Notes under the pieces: model-generated | What the model was told of the DNA's origin: nothing | The model's input: only the letters and a program-made list of their open reading frames with translations | The model's database searches: none | NCBI RefSeq assembly: GCF_024758725.1 | Contig: NZ_CP096972.1 | Span: forward strand, 2,710,001 to 2,774,000 | DNA from: Sphingomonas sp. SUN039 | Lineage (GTDB): Bacteria; Pseudomonadota; Alphaproteobacteria; Sphingomonadales; Sphingomonadaceae | Direction: 5' to 3' | Length of the DNA stretch: 64,000 nucleotides | Shown: positions 27,967-36,236 of the stretch, in pieces | How the letters are laid out: every line of letters starts with the position of its first letter | Position numbering within the stretch: position 1 is the stretch's first letter | Position numbers and translations under genes: made by a program

Positions 27967-28018
27967 TTGGGCCGCAGGTGGCCCGAAATAGCTCGGCTAT
28001 TTCGTGGGCGCGGCCCAA
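27967..28018. repeat. Nested hairpin
   Basis: Outer arms TTGGGCCGC (27967-27975) and GCGGCCCAA (28010-28018) enclose inner arms CGAAATAGC (27984-27992) and GCTATTTCG (27996-28004) with loop TCG. Both 9-bp stems are perfect. It lies directly downstream of the minus-strand terminator. Confidence 0.75.
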
Positions 28019-28019
28019 C

Positions 28020-28057
28020 AAGAAAAGGCCGCCGGAGCGCCTTACGCCCCGGCGACC
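28020..28057 (-). terminator. Rho-independent terminator, minus strand
   Basis: A 13-bp stem with two G-U pairs (arms 28027-28039 and 28045-28057, loop TAAGG) is followed on the minus strand by TTTTCTT. It would end a short transcript starting near 28220 and containing the tiny frame at 28121-28177. Confidence 0.8.
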
Positions 28058-28120
28058 CTTTGCATGGTCAGCGGCCGGAGATGAAATCTCGAGCCCGGGA
28101 GACCATGGCCGCTTCAGTGA

Positions 28121-28177
28121 TTAGGCGGCATGCTCCCGAACGAAATTCTCCGTGCCACAAGCTGAACCATGAGACAT
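28121..28177 (-). CDS. Possible 18-residue small protein with perfect Shine-Dalgarno
   Basis: A frame of 18 codons (MSHGSACGTENFVREHAA, then TAA) follows AAGGGAGGTGAT at 28181-28192, which is complementary to the anti-Shine-Dalgarno end of 16S rRNA over at least nine bases (GGAGGTGAT), with 3 bases before the ATG. Such a site is far stronger than those of most genes here. A second mini-frame of 12 codons (28068-28106) and a terminator (28020-28057) follow. It may be a small protein, a leader peptide, or an RNA that titrates ribosomes. No homologue was recognized. Confidence 0.4.
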   Translation of the reverse strand: MSHGSACGTENFVREHAA

Positions 28178-28227
28178 CGGATCACCTCCCTTCGCTAAAA
28201 GCCCGTGACCAAAAGCGGCCACGACAC

Positions 28228-28292
28228 GAATCTGAATCATTGCGAGTCGCCAATCAAGGACTTGTGGAAAAAAATTTATGCCGTCATGATTC
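28228..28292 (-). promoter_or_regulatory. GANTC cluster and candidate promoter
   Basis: Four GANTC motifs (28228, 28234, 28244, 28288) lie within 65 bases upstream of the tiny frame. GANTC is the CcrM methylation site of alphaproteobacteria and is enriched in GcrA-responsive promoters. On the minus strand TTGATT and a CAGATT element separated by 17 bases resemble -35 and -10 boxes. The promoter assignment is inference. Confidence 0.4.
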
Positions 28293-28315
28293 GGAACTTC
28301 GCGCCGCAGCAAATG

Positions 28316-28837
28316 TCAGGCGCGGCAATCCTCGACGACACGCGTGAATTCGGGCCAGGCGGGCACCGTCGTCTGCCGCGTGTCGATCGCAACCGAGAAG
28401 CGCCCTCGGCTGAACGCCAGCGCGTCGAGGACGGGATCGGTCGGCGCGAGTTCGGCCGCGACATAGGCGGGCGTTGCGCCGGTCGGGCGCGCCGCCACGC
28501 CCTTGACCAAATTGCTCGCGCGCAAGGTCAGCGTGCCCGCGTCATTACCCGGGACCGAGAGATAGACACGGCGCGCGGCGCGGTCGCAGCGCAGGACGAG
28601 CAGGGCGTCGCTGCCCGCCTGTCCGAACAGGGCGCGCGAGCCCCGCGCGTCGCTGCCATAAGTCCAGACGCCGGGCGCAACCGCGCCTTCGGCTACAGCA
28701 ACCGGCGCGACTGTCGGCAGTGGCGCAACCGTCGGCCGCGAGACCGGACGCGGATCGGCCGGTTGCGCGGGCGGCGCGACGCAGCCCGCCAGCCCGGCAA
28801 GCGAAACAACAAGGATCGTGACGACCGCACGCTTCAT
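28316..28837 (-). CDS. Hypothetical lipoprotein
   Basis: 173 residues from the ATG at 28837. A lipobox (VSLAGLAGC) predicts lipidation at Cys19 after a hydrophobic signal. A Pro/Val-rich linker (residues 22-52) precedes a small domain with two cysteines (VLRCDRAARRVYLSV and the final VVEDCRA), which may form a disulfide. No named family was recognized. It is divergent from the KgtP-like transporter. Confidence 0.75.
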   Translation of the reverse strand: MKRAVVTILVVSLAGLAGCVAPPAQPADPRPVSRPTVAPLPTVAPVAVAEGAVAPGVWTYGSDARGSRALFGQAGSDALLVLRCDRAARRVYLSVPGNDAGTLTLRASNLVKGVAARPTGATPAYVAAELAPTDPVLDALAFSRGRFSVAIDTRQTTVPAWPEFTRVVEDCRA

Positions 28838-28940
28838 GCCGCAAGGCCTATTGCCCCGCGCGCGCCGACACAAGCCGCGCCGCTTGCCCCCCGCCGCCGC
28901 TTCGTCGCATAACCGCCACGACTTGAAGGGGGAACGGCGC

Positions 28941-30227
28941 ATGGCCATCGACACCAAAAGGCTGCGCTCGATCATCGGCGGGTCGGCGGGCAATCTGGTC
29001 GAATGGTACGACTGGTATAGTTTCACGATTTTCGCGATCTATTTCGCGCCCGCCTTTTTCCCCAAGGCCGACCCGCTGGCGCAGCTGCTCAATACGGCGG
29101 GGATTTTCTGGCTCGGCTTTGCGATGCGGCCCATCGGCGCGTGGCTGATGGGCATGTACGGCGACCGGCGCGGGCGCAAGGCGGGGCTGACCTTGTCGGT
29201 CGCGCTGATGGCGGGTGGGTCGCTCGTCATCGCTGCTGCCCCGACTTACGCGCAGGTCGGGATCGCTGCCCCGATCATCCTCGTGCTCGCGCGGATCGTG
29301 CAGGGGCTGTCGATCGGCGGCGAATACGGGTCGAGCGCAACTTACCTTTCCGAAATGGCACCCGACAAAGGACGCGGCTTCTGGTCGAGCTTCCAATATG
29401 CGACGTTGCTCGGCGGCCAGTTGCTGGCGCTGCTGGTGTCGCTGACGATGCAGCTGACCATCGGGCAGGAGGCAATCAGGGGCGGCGCATGGCGCTTTGC
29501 CTTCGTCATCGGCGCAATGCTCGCAGTCGGCGTGTTCATGATCCGCCGCAATCTGGCGGAAACGCGCGCCTTCGAAAACCTTGCCGGCAGCGACCATGTC
29601 GTCGAAGATTCGCCTTCGACGCTAAGGAAGCTGTGGCGCGACCACAAGCGCTCGGTCATCCTCGTCGCGATCATGTCGGGTGGCGGCGGCATGGCGAGCT
29701 ATGCCTTCACGACCTACATGCTCAAATTCCTGCAAGGGACCGCAAAGTTCGACGAGTTGACCGCGACCTTCATCATGATGGGCGTGCTGCTATGGTCGGT
29801 GCTGATGCAGCCGGTATGGGGCGCGATTTCGGACCGGATCGGCCGCAAGCGCTGCCTGATGATCGCAGGCGTCAGTCTCACCCTGCTCGTCGTGCCGGTG
29901 TTCTCGACCATTGCCGTCACGACCGTACCGCTGGTCGCGCTGCTTATCCTGCTCGTGCTGACCACATTGCAGGCCGGCTATGGCGCGACGAACGGCGTGG
30001 TGAAGGCCGAACTGTTCCCGCCGTACATCCGGGCTTTGGGCGTCGCCTTTCCCTATGCGGTCGGCAACACGGTCCTCGCAGGGTCGGTCGAATTCGTCGC
30101 GCTGTCGTTCAAAAAGGCGGGGCATGAGAGCGGATTCTACTGGTACGCCGCCGCCGTTTTCGCGGTGATGACCTGCGCGTTCTGGATGCTGCCCGAGACG
30201 AGAGGGCGCGATCTGGAGGGTGCCTAA
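28941..30227 (+). CDS. MFS permease, metabolite:H+ symporter (KgtP/ProP-like)
   Basis: 428 residues, ATG at 28941 behind GAAGGGGGAA, about 12 membrane helices. GNLVEWYDWYSF at the N-terminus, GDRRGRKAGL after helix 2 and QGLSIGGEYGSSATYLSE in helix 4 identify the MHS family, whose members import dicarboxylates such as 2-oxoglutarate, or betaines. The substrate cannot be fixed; similarity is closest in feel to alpha-ketoglutarate permease. Confidence 0.88.
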   Translation: MAIDTKRLRSIIGGSAGNLVEWYDWYSFTIFAIYFAPAFFPKADPLAQLLNTAGIFWLGFAMRPIGAWLMGMYGDRRGRKAGLTLSVALMAGGSLVIAAAPTYAQVGIAAPIILVLARIVQGLSIGGEYGSSATYLSEMAPDKGRGFWSSFQYATLLGGQLLALLVSLTMQLTIGQEAIRGGAWRFAFVIGAMLAVGVFMIRRNLAETRAFENLAGSDHVVEDSPSTLRKLWRDHKRSVILVAIMSGGGGMASYAFTTYMLKFLQGTAKFDELTATFIMMGVLLWSVLMQPVWGAISDRIGRKRCLMIAGVSLTLLVVPVFSTIAVTTVPLVALLILLVLTTLQAGYGATNGVVKAELFPPYIRALGVAFPYAVGNTVLAGSVEFVALSFKKAGHESGFYWYAAAVFAVMTCAFWMLPETRGRDLEGA

Positions 30228-30255
30228 CCCCTTCCACTGTGTCGAAGGGGTTAGG
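30223..30255. terminator. Bidirectional hairpin between convergent genes
   Basis: A perfect 12-bp inverted repeat (CCTAACCCCTTC at 30223-30234, complement 30244-30255) with a 9-base loop overlaps the permease stop codon and lies 7 bases from the stop of the convergent amidohydrolase. There is no clear U-tract. Confidence 0.6.
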
Positions 30256-30262
30256 CGTAGCC

Positions 30263-31576
30263 CTATTTCTTCCCCAGCAACTCCATCACCGCCACCGTCA
30301 TCGCGGTTGCGCCGGTGACCACGCTGGCTTTCGGATCGACCTTGAACAGCCCCGAGTGATGGCCCGCCACGGCAGGCCCGCCCGCCTTGGCCGCATCGAA
30401 GGCCGCTTGCGGCGTGCCGCCAACCGCAAAGTAAAAGCCCGGCACTTTCAGGTCGGGCGCGACGAAATGGGCAAAGTCTTCGGCCCCCATGTCTTTCTGT
30501 TCGAATTTGGGCACTGCTGCTGCGCCTAGTTCACGGACGAACGCCGCATTGATCCGCCGCGCGAGCGGCGCGTCGTTGGTCGTGACCGGCGTCGATTCGA
30601 CGACCTTCACGACCGGTTCGGGCGCACCGTTCGCCGCCGCCACGCCCTTGGCCACGCGCTCGATCCCTGCGATCAGCAGGTCGCGCGTCGGCGTGTCGTT
30701 CGACCGCACGGTAATCTGCAGGTCGGCGTGGTCCGAAATGATGTTGTGCTTCGTCCCGGCATGGAACGCGCCGACGGTGATGACCCCGGCGCTGAGCGGC
30801 CCTTTCTCGCGGCTGATGATCCCCTGCAACGCAACGACGATCTGCGACGCGATATAGACCGGATCCTTGCCCAGCTGCGGTGCCGCGCCGTGCGTGCCGA
30901 CGCCGCGCACGGTAAGATCGACCGAGTCCGACGAGGAATACTGGATCGCTTCGGACCCCGACACCTTGCCCGCCGCAAGCTGTGACGCGACATGGAAGGC
31001 GAGCGCGTAATCGGGCTTTTTGAACCGCGTATACAGCCCGTCGGCGAGCATGGCCTTCGCACCGCCGACGCGTTCCTCGGCAGGCTGGACGATGAACAGC
31101 ACCGTGCCCGACCAGCGGTCCTTCATCGCCGCCAGCCGCTTCGCCGTCGCCACCATCGCGGTGATATGCGTGTCATGGCCGCAGGCATGCATGACGGGCG
31201 AATCGACGCCATCGACGCCGACCTGGTGCGCCTTGGACGCATAGCTCAGCCCGGTCTTTTCCTCGACCGGCAGTCCGTCCATGTCGGCGCGGACCAGCAC
31301 CGTCGGCCCCGCGCCGTTGCTCATGACCCCGACGACGCCGGTGCCACCGATTTTCTCGGTCACGACGATGCCCGGGATCGCGCGCAATTCCTTCGCCATG
31401 CGCGCGGCGGTGTTGACCTCCTTGAACGACAGTTCGGGATTGCGATGGAAATAGTCGAACAGCGCCGCGCCCGACGCATCGTAATCGGCGCGGATCGCGG
31501 CGGCATAATCGGGCTCGGCGAGCGCGGGCGTAGCCAGAACCAGGGCAAGGGCGGGCAACAGTCGGACAGGCATCAT
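30263..31576 (-). CDS. M20-family amidohydrolase (hippurate hydrolase-like), secreted
   Basis: 437 residues; ATG at 31576 (followed by a second ATG) with GGAG seven bases before. Signal peptide to PALAE. Metal and catalytic residues appear in MHACGHDTHI, VQPAEERVGG and AGHHSGLF; RGVGTHGAAPQ belongs to the dimerization lid domain. Family enzymes cleave N-acyl amino acids or aminobenzoyl conjugates in di-zinc active sites. It overlaps the upstream DUF3617 gene by 4 bases. Confidence 0.9.
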   Translation of the reverse strand: MMPVRLLPALALVLATPALAEPDYAAAIRADYDASGAALFDYFHRNPELSFKEVNTAARMAKELRAIPGIVVTEKIGGTGVVGVMSNGAGPTVLVRADMDGLPVEEKTGLSYASKAHQVGVDGVDSPVMHACGHDTHITAMVATAKRLAAMKDRWSGTVLFIVQPAEERVGGAKAMLADGLYTRFKKPDYALAFHVASQLAAGKVSGSEAIQYSSSDSVDLTVRGVGTHGAAPQLGKDPVYIASQIVVALQGIISREKGPLSAGVITVGAFHAGTKHNIISDHADLQITVRSNDTPTRDLLIAGIERVAKGVAAANGAPEPVVKVVESTPVTTNDAPLARRINAAFVRELGAAAVPKFEQKDMGAEDFAHFVAPDLKVPGFYFAVGGTPQAAFDAAKAGGPAVAGHHSGLFKVDPKASVVTGATAMTVAVMELLGKK

Positions 31577-32082
31577 TTGCAGTCTCCGGTACGTTCGGCG
31601 GTGTGGGTGACCGCCGCGGTAAAGCGCGCGGTCGAACCGCTATCCTCGGTCATGGTGACGACGATGTCGCCCTCTATCTTTGCATAATCGGGGGCATAGG
31701 TGCCGTCGATCTTGAGCCAGTTGTCGGTCTCGAGCTTGTCGGCCTTGACGGCGCGCTGGTTGATGATGCTGTCGCACAGCCCCGCCCCCTTCACCACGCC
31801 GTTTTCGATCGTCGAACTGTCGATCGCGCAACCGCCCGACAGCGACAGGCGGCGCAGCAACGCCCGACCCCCTGCGAGCACTGGCTGGGTGCATTCGCTG
31901 ATCTCGCTGTTCTTGGGAAATTTGGCACGCAGGTCGTCGACGCTCAACCCATCGACCTTCGGCGTGCTGAATTCGGTGGTGATTTTCCACATGCCGCGAT
32001 CGAGCACGACCTCCGGGCCGGACTCGGGCGCACCGCAGCTTGCCAGCAACAGGGCCGGACCACAGCCGAGGGCCGCGCGCAT
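31573..32082 (-). CDS. DUF3617 lipoprotein
   Basis: 169 residues; ATG at 32082 overlaps the stop of the VOC gene by one base (TGATG). A lipobox-like ALLLASC predicts lipidation at Cys16. The body matches DUF3617: VVLDRGMWKITTEF near the start, conserved cysteines in SECTQPV, GGCAIDSS and GLCDS, and a terminal TGDCK. Function unknown; common in sphingomonads as small secreted proteins. Confidence 0.82.
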   Translation of the reverse strand: MRAALGCGPALLLASCGAPESGPEVVLDRGMWKITTEFSTPKVDGLSVDDLRAKFPKNSEISECTQPVLAGGRALLRRLSLSGGCAIDSSTIENGVVKGAGLCDSIINQRAVKADKLETDNWLKIDGTYAPDYAKIEGDIVVTMTEDSGSTARFTAAVTHTAERTGDCK

Positions 32083-32483
32083 CAGGACGCAGGGCCGGTG
32101 CGGAACGCGCAGAATTTATTGCCCTCCGGATCGCGGAAATACGCGCCGTAGAACGCCTGCGGCCCGTCGTCGCCGCGCAGGCCGGGCGCGCCTTCGTCGC
32201 TGCCGCCGAGTTCCAGCGCCTTGGCATGGAGCGCATCGACTTTGGCGCGGGTGTCGAGGATGAACGCGGTCATATTGCCGTTGCCCGCCGTCGCGGGCTG
32301 CTTGTCATGAGGGCCCGTCACCGCGAGCGCCGGCTTGTCCCATGACGCCCCCCACATGGTGAAGCCGCCGAGTTCGTCGCCGAATTCCATCATCCGCGTC
32401 GCGCCCAGTTCGGCGAGCAGCGCATCGTAAAAGGCGCGCGCCTTGGCGATGTCGTTGGTCCCGACGGTGACATAGCCGATCAT
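32082..32483 (-). CDS. VOC (glyoxalase-like) superfamily protein
   Basis: 133 residues, ATG at 32483 behind GGGGAG. Two beta-alpha-beta-beta-beta modules: MIGYVTVGTNDIAKARAFYD at the N-terminus and FRDPEGNKFCAF at the C-terminus. Metal-binding residues of glyoxalase I are not clearly conserved, so substrate and metal are open. First gene of a three-gene overlapping operon with the DUF3617 and M20 genes. Confidence 0.87.
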   Translation of the reverse strand: MIGYVTVGTNDIAKARAFYDALLAELGATRMMEFGDELGGFTMWGASWDKPALAVTGPHDKQPATAGNGNMTAFILDTRAKVDALHAKALELGGSDEGAPGLRGDDGPQAFYGAYFRDPEGNKFCAFRTGPAS

Positions 32484-32641
32484 TGTCGTTTCTCCCCGTT
32501 GTCAGTCAGGGCGAAGCGCCCGCATACGACGAAACATATCGGCTCGCCGAGATGATTCAATCCGCTACGATAACACCAATAGCATTTCTGTTCGATTTAT
32601 GTTCTTCTCCTTTTCCCGGAGTGGCGAATCAGAGACGATCG

Positions 32642-33583
32642 ATGAGCACTATCGCCAAATTCGAACAAATCATTCGGTGGTATGCCGCAAGCGGTGCCGA
32701 CATCGGGTGCGCTTTGGTTGCGGTCAAATCGCCTGAACGGATCGCCGATATCGAAAATCTTCTGGGAGAGCCGCTTCCACCGGAGCTGGTTGAACTCTTT
32801 GCCAGTTATGGCGGAGCCAGCACTGGAAACAACGCTGCCTTCATCGGGCATGGAGTCATGACAGTGGAGAGGGTCATTGCCAGCCTCGAATTCTCCAAAG
32901 ACCTGATCAAACCACCCGATCCTTATGTTGACGATCCGGAGCGTTCTGAAACCATCATCGACGCAATCGCCTCCATCCACCGCGCCGAAATCGAGCGGCT
33001 AGGCTGCGCCCGCCGCTCAGACGGTCGCTGGCACAAGCTGACGTTGGACTGCTCGGCAGATTCCTATGGCGGCCCCTACTTCTTTCAGCAGGCAAGGACG
33101 TCGGAGGAGGAATGCATTATTCTCGATGTTCAGCCTGACCGACAATCTGAGGTTATGGAGCTGGCTGCAAAGCTCCATAAGCTCGAATACGAGACTTACA
33201 GATGGGACGAGCTGGAATTTGCCATCTTCGGTGACGGCACCACAAAGGTGAAGCGGACCTTTTACAATTTCGATCGCGAGCTGGACATTACCAGCTACCC
33301 TACCCGGGCGATCCGGAAAAAGTATTTTCATATCAAATGGCTGCCTGTCATCGAAGATCATGGCGGCAACTATATCGGTATCGATTTCGACCCGGGCCAA
33401 AGGGGCAAAAAAGCACAGGTCATCGTCTTCGGGCGCGACGACGTGGACATGTATGTCATCGCGGACTCGTGGGATGAATTTCTCGACCGGATAATCGAAG
33501 CAACCGAAAGCCGTCCGGAGGAGTTGCTGGCCGATTGCCACCTGCACGACATATTCCGTCCTGTAGAATCGAGATCGTTGTAA
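32642..33583 (+). CDS. SMI1/KNR4 (SUKH)-type protein
   Basis: 313 residues from the ATG at 32642. The SUKH signature is spread over residues 20-60 (IADIENLLGEPLPPELVELF, then ASYGGAS) and a C-terminal part with WLPVIEDHGGNYIGIDFDP and a later VIADSWDEFLDRI. SUKH proteins often act as immunity proteins to polymorphic toxins, but many are housekeeping or unassigned. Lower GC content than flanking genes and lack of a toxin partner suggest a transferred orphan. Confidence 0.8.
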   Translation: MSTIAKFEQIIRWYAASGADIGCALVAVKSPERIADIENLLGEPLPPELVELFASYGGASTGNNAAFIGHGVMTVERVIASLEFSKDLIKPPDPYVDDPERSETIIDAIASIHRAEIERLGCARRSDGRWHKLTLDCSADSYGGPYFFQQARTSEEECIILDVQPDRQSEVMELAAKLHKLEYETYRWDELEFAIFGDGTTKVKRTFYNFDRELDITSYPTRAIRKKYFHIKWLPVIEDHGGNYIGIDFDPGQRGKKAQVIVFGRDDVDMYVIADSWDEFLDRIIEATESRPEELLADCHLHDIFRPVESRSL

Positions 33584-33613
33584 CCAAAGCTCCCACCCCC
33601 TATCGTTCCCTTT

Positions 33614-35803
33614 ATGTCCATCGCTATCCGCACGAGTCTCGACGAACCCGAAACAGCGGCGGATTTCGTCCCGCACCGCCCTGCCCGCCCGCCCAAGGTC
33701 GAAGGGGGCAAGCGCTTCAAGGTCGTGTCCGACTATACGGCGGCGGGCGACCAGCCGACGGCGATTGCCGAGCTGGTCGACACCGCGCTGACCGGCGAAC
33801 GCAACCAGGTGCTGCTTGGCGTCACCGGCAGCGGCAAGACCTTCACCATGGCGCGGGTGATCGAGGAACTGCAGCGGCCCGCGCTGATCCTCGCGCCGAA
33901 CAAGATCCTTGCTGCGCAGCTCTATGGCGAGATGAAGTCGTTCTTTCCCGACAATGCGGTCGAATATTTCGTCAGCTATTACGATTATTATCAGCCTGAG
34001 GCCTATGTCGCGCGGTCGGATACGTACATCGAGAAGGAATCCTCGGTGAACGAGAGCATCGACCGGATGCGGCATTCGGCCACCCGCTCGTTGCTCGAAC
34101 GCGACGATGTGATCATCGTGGCATCGGTGTCCTGCCTCTATGGCATCGGGTCGGTCGAGACCTATTCGGCGATGATCTTCGACCTGAAAAAGGGGCAGAC
34201 GGTCGAGCAGTCGGAAATCATCAGGAAGCTCGTCGCGCTCCAGTACAAGCGTAACGACGCCGCATTCCAGCGCGGCAATTTCCGCGTGCGCGGCGACAAT
34301 CTCGAGATATTCCCGTCGCATTACGAGGACAGCGCGTGGCGCATTTCGTTCTTTGGCGACGAGATCGAAAGCATCGCCGAGTTCGACCCGCTGACGGGCA
34401 AGAAGGCCGCGCTGCTCGATTATGTGCGCGTCTATGCGAACAGCCACTACGTCACGCCCGGGCCGACGATGAAACAGGCGATGGAGGCGATCAAGCACGA
34501 GCTGGCCGAGCGGCTGAAGGAACTGGTGATCGAGGGCAAATTGCTCGAAGCGCAGCGGCTGGAACAGCGCACCAATTTCGACCTCGAGATGATCGCGGCG
34601 ACCGGCAGTTGTGCGGGGATCGAGAATTATTCGCGCTTCCTGACCGGGCGGATGCCGGGCGAACCGCCGCCGACCCTGTTCGAATATCTGCCTGAAAACG
34701 CGCTGCTGTTCGTCGATGAAAGCCATGTCACCATCGGCCAGGTCAACGGCATGTCGCGTGGCGATCACCGCCGCAAGCTGACGCTGGCCGAATACGGGTT
34801 CCGCCTGCCGTCGGCGATCGACAACCGGCCGTTGCGCTTCAACGAATGGGATGCGATGCGCCCGCAGACGGTGTGCGTCTCCGCCACCCCCGGTGCGTGG
34901 GAAATGGAGCAGACCGGCGGCGTTTTCGCCGAACAGGTTATTCGCCCGACGGGACTCATCGACCCGCCAGTCGAGATCAAGCCGGTCGAGGATCAGGTCG
35001 ACGATTGCATCAACGAAGTCCGCAAGACGACGGCGGCGGGCTATCGGACGCTCGTCACCACGCTGACCAAGCGGATGGCCGAGGATCTGACCGAATATCT
35101 GCACGAAGCCGGAATCAAGGTCCGCTACATGCACAGCGACGTCGAGACGCTGGAGCGCATCGAGCTGATCCGCGACCTGCGGCTGGGCGTGTACGACGTT
35201 CTTATCGGGATCAACCTGTTACGCGAGGGGCTCGACATTCCCGAATGCGGGCTGGTGTGCATTCTCGACGCGGACAAGGAAGGATTCCTGCGCTCCGAAA
35301 CCTCGCTGATCCAGACCATCGGCCGTGCCGCGCGCAACGTCGATGGGCGGGTCATCCTCTACGCCGACCGCATGACGGGCAGCATGGAACGCGCGATCCG
35401 CGAAACCGACCGGCGGCGAGAGAAGCAGCTGGAGTATAACGCCGCGAACGGCATCACCCCCGCAACGATCAAGCGCAACATCGGTGATGTGATCAGTCAC
35501 TTGTCATCGCGCGATCAGGTGACGATCGAGATCGATGAGGACCGCCCCCACATGGTCGGCCACAATTTGCGCGCGTACATCGAAGACCTCGAAAAGAAGA
35601 TGCGGAAAGCCGCAGGCGATCTGGAGTTCGAAACCGCCGGACGATTGCGCGACGAAATCCGGTCGCTTGAGGCGGAGGAACTGGGGCTACCGGGGGTGGC
35701 CGTGTCGGCGGCCCCGATCATGGGGCGGAGCAACGAGGGCAAGGCAGGGACGCGGAAGGACCGGTTCGGGAAGACGCAGCGGAAGTGGGGCAAGGGGCGA
35801 TAG
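33614..35803 (+). CDS. uvrB: Excinuclease ABC subunit B
   Basis: 729 residues. Damage-verification helicase of nucleotide excision repair, acting with UvrA and UvrC. Walker A is GVTGSGKT, the beta-hairpin region contains [11 protein letters not shown], the DExx motif is DESHVTIGQ, motif VI lies in QTIGRAARN, and the C-terminal UvrC-binding UVR segment is around [20 protein letters not shown]. The N-terminus is about 40 residues longer than E. coli UvrB, as in many alphaproteobacteria. No clear alphaproteobacterial LexA box (GTTC-N7-GTTC) was found in the 30 bases upstream. Confidence 0.97.
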   Translation: MSIAIRTSLDEPETAADFVPHRPARPPKVEGGKRFKVVSDYTAAGDQPTAIAELVDTALTGERNQVLLGVTGSGKTFTMARVIEELQRPALILAPNKILAAQLYGEMKSFFPDNAVEYFVSYYDYYQPEAYVARSDTYIEKESSVNESIDRMRHSATRSLLERDDVIIVASVSCLYGIGSVETYSAMIFDLKKGQTVEQSEIIRKLVALQYKRNDAAFQRGNFRVRGDNLEIFPSHYEDSAWRISFFGDEIESIAEFDPLTGKKAALLDYVRVYANSHYVTPGPTMKQAMEAIKHELAERLKELVIEGKLLEAQRLEQRTNFDLEMIAATGSCAGIENYSRFLTGRMPGEPPPTLFEYLPENALLFVDESHVTIGQVNGMSRGDHRRKLTLAEYGFRLPSAIDNRPLRFNEWDAMRPQTVCVSATPGAWEMEQTGGVFAEQVIRPTGLIDPPVEIKPVEDQVDDCINEVRKTTAAGYRTLVTTLTKRMAEDLTEYLHEAGIKVRYMHSDVETLERIELIRDLRLGVYDVLIGINLLREGLDIPECGLVCILDADKEGFLRSETSLIQTIGRAARNVDGRVILYADRMTGSMERAIRETDRRREKQLEYNAANGITPATIKRNIGDVISHLSSRDQVTIEIDEDRPHMVGHNLRAYIEDLEKKMRKAAGDLEFETAGRLRDEIRSLEAEELGLPGVAVSAAPIMGRSNEGKAGTRKDRFGKTQRKWGKGR

Positions 35804-35841
35804 GGTGCGCTGTTGCTGATCAATCCGTTCCGCTATTTTAG

Positions 35842-35873
35842 CATCAAACCAATAGAAGGATTTAGGTTTGATG
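35842..35873 (+). promoter_or_regulatory. Inverted repeat over the higB start codon
   Basis: CATCAAACC (35842-35850) and GGTTTGATG (35865-35873) form a perfect 9-bp inverted repeat whose right arm contains the toxin ATG; the ribosome-binding purines lie in the 14-base loop. It could be the antitoxin operator or an mRNA hairpin limiting toxin translation. Confidence 0.6.
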
Positions 35874-36236
35874 GCGTTCGATGTTGACGCAATGACAAAT
35901 GTCCTTTATGAAGGACATAAGTTCCGCGTAGCGCAGACTGCGGCTTTCTCGGAATGGCTGCCGTTGCTACGTGATCGCCGCGCGTTGGCAAAAATTACCG
36001 ACCGACTGTTAAGAGCCGCAGACGGCAATTTCGGAGATGTGAAAAGTGCGGGAAGCGGCATCTCGGAAATGCGGATCGATTATGGGCCGGGCTATCGCGT
36101 CTATTTTTGCCAGCGCGGGACCGAGATTGTCATTCTGTTGTGCGGTGGTGGCAAGCGAACGCAGCAACGAGATATTGCAAACGCAAAGCGGCTCAAGGCC
36201 GAGATAGAGTTTAGTGATGGAACTTCGCCCCTTTGA
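35871..36236 (+). CDS. higB: RelE/HigB-superfamily toxin
   Basis: 121 residues from the ATG at 35871. FRVAQTAAFSEWLPLLRDRR, DVKSAGSGISEMRIDYGPGY, RVYFCQRGTEIVILLCGGGK and TQQRDIANAKRL match the addiction-module killer subgroup of RelE/ParE toxins, which cleave mRNA on the ribosome. It precedes and overlaps the antitoxin by 20 bases, the higBA order. GC content is lower than in flanking genes. Confidence 0.88.
   Translation: MAFDVDAMTNVLYEGHKFRVAQTAAFSEWLPLLRDRRALAKITDRLLRAADGNFGDVKSAGSGISEMRIDYGPGYRVYFCQRGTEIVILLCGGGKRTQQRDIANAKRLKAEIEFSDGTSPL

Larger units (their letters stand above)
27842..28315. other. Structured non-coding region
   Basis: About 470 bases dominated by inverted repeats and carrying only very short frames. 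Notable stems are CGGGGC/GCCCCG near 27942-27958, the nested hairpin 27967-28018, the terminator 28020-28057, and AGCGGCC/GGCCGCT around 28070-28114. A minus-strand short transcript is the simplest reading; see separate entries. Confidence 0.5.

Noticed and set aside
28170-28200. Plus strand GGATCACCTCC resembling the 16S rRNA 3' end
   Set aside because: It is simply the complement of a strong minus-strand Shine-Dalgarno; no other rRNA sequence is present.
28020-28320. Two-piece tmRNA, because the tiny frame ends in HAA and stop like a tag peptide
   Set aside because: No tRNA-like acceptor, T arm or CCA was found on either side, and the frame is preceded by a normal Shine-Dalgarno and ATG.
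33584-33613. SOS (LexA) box upstream of uvrB
   Set aside because: Only one GTTC half-site is present; the second at the required spacing is missing.
33017-35134. 705-codon minus-strand frame over uvrB
   Set aside because: Antisense shadow of uvrB.
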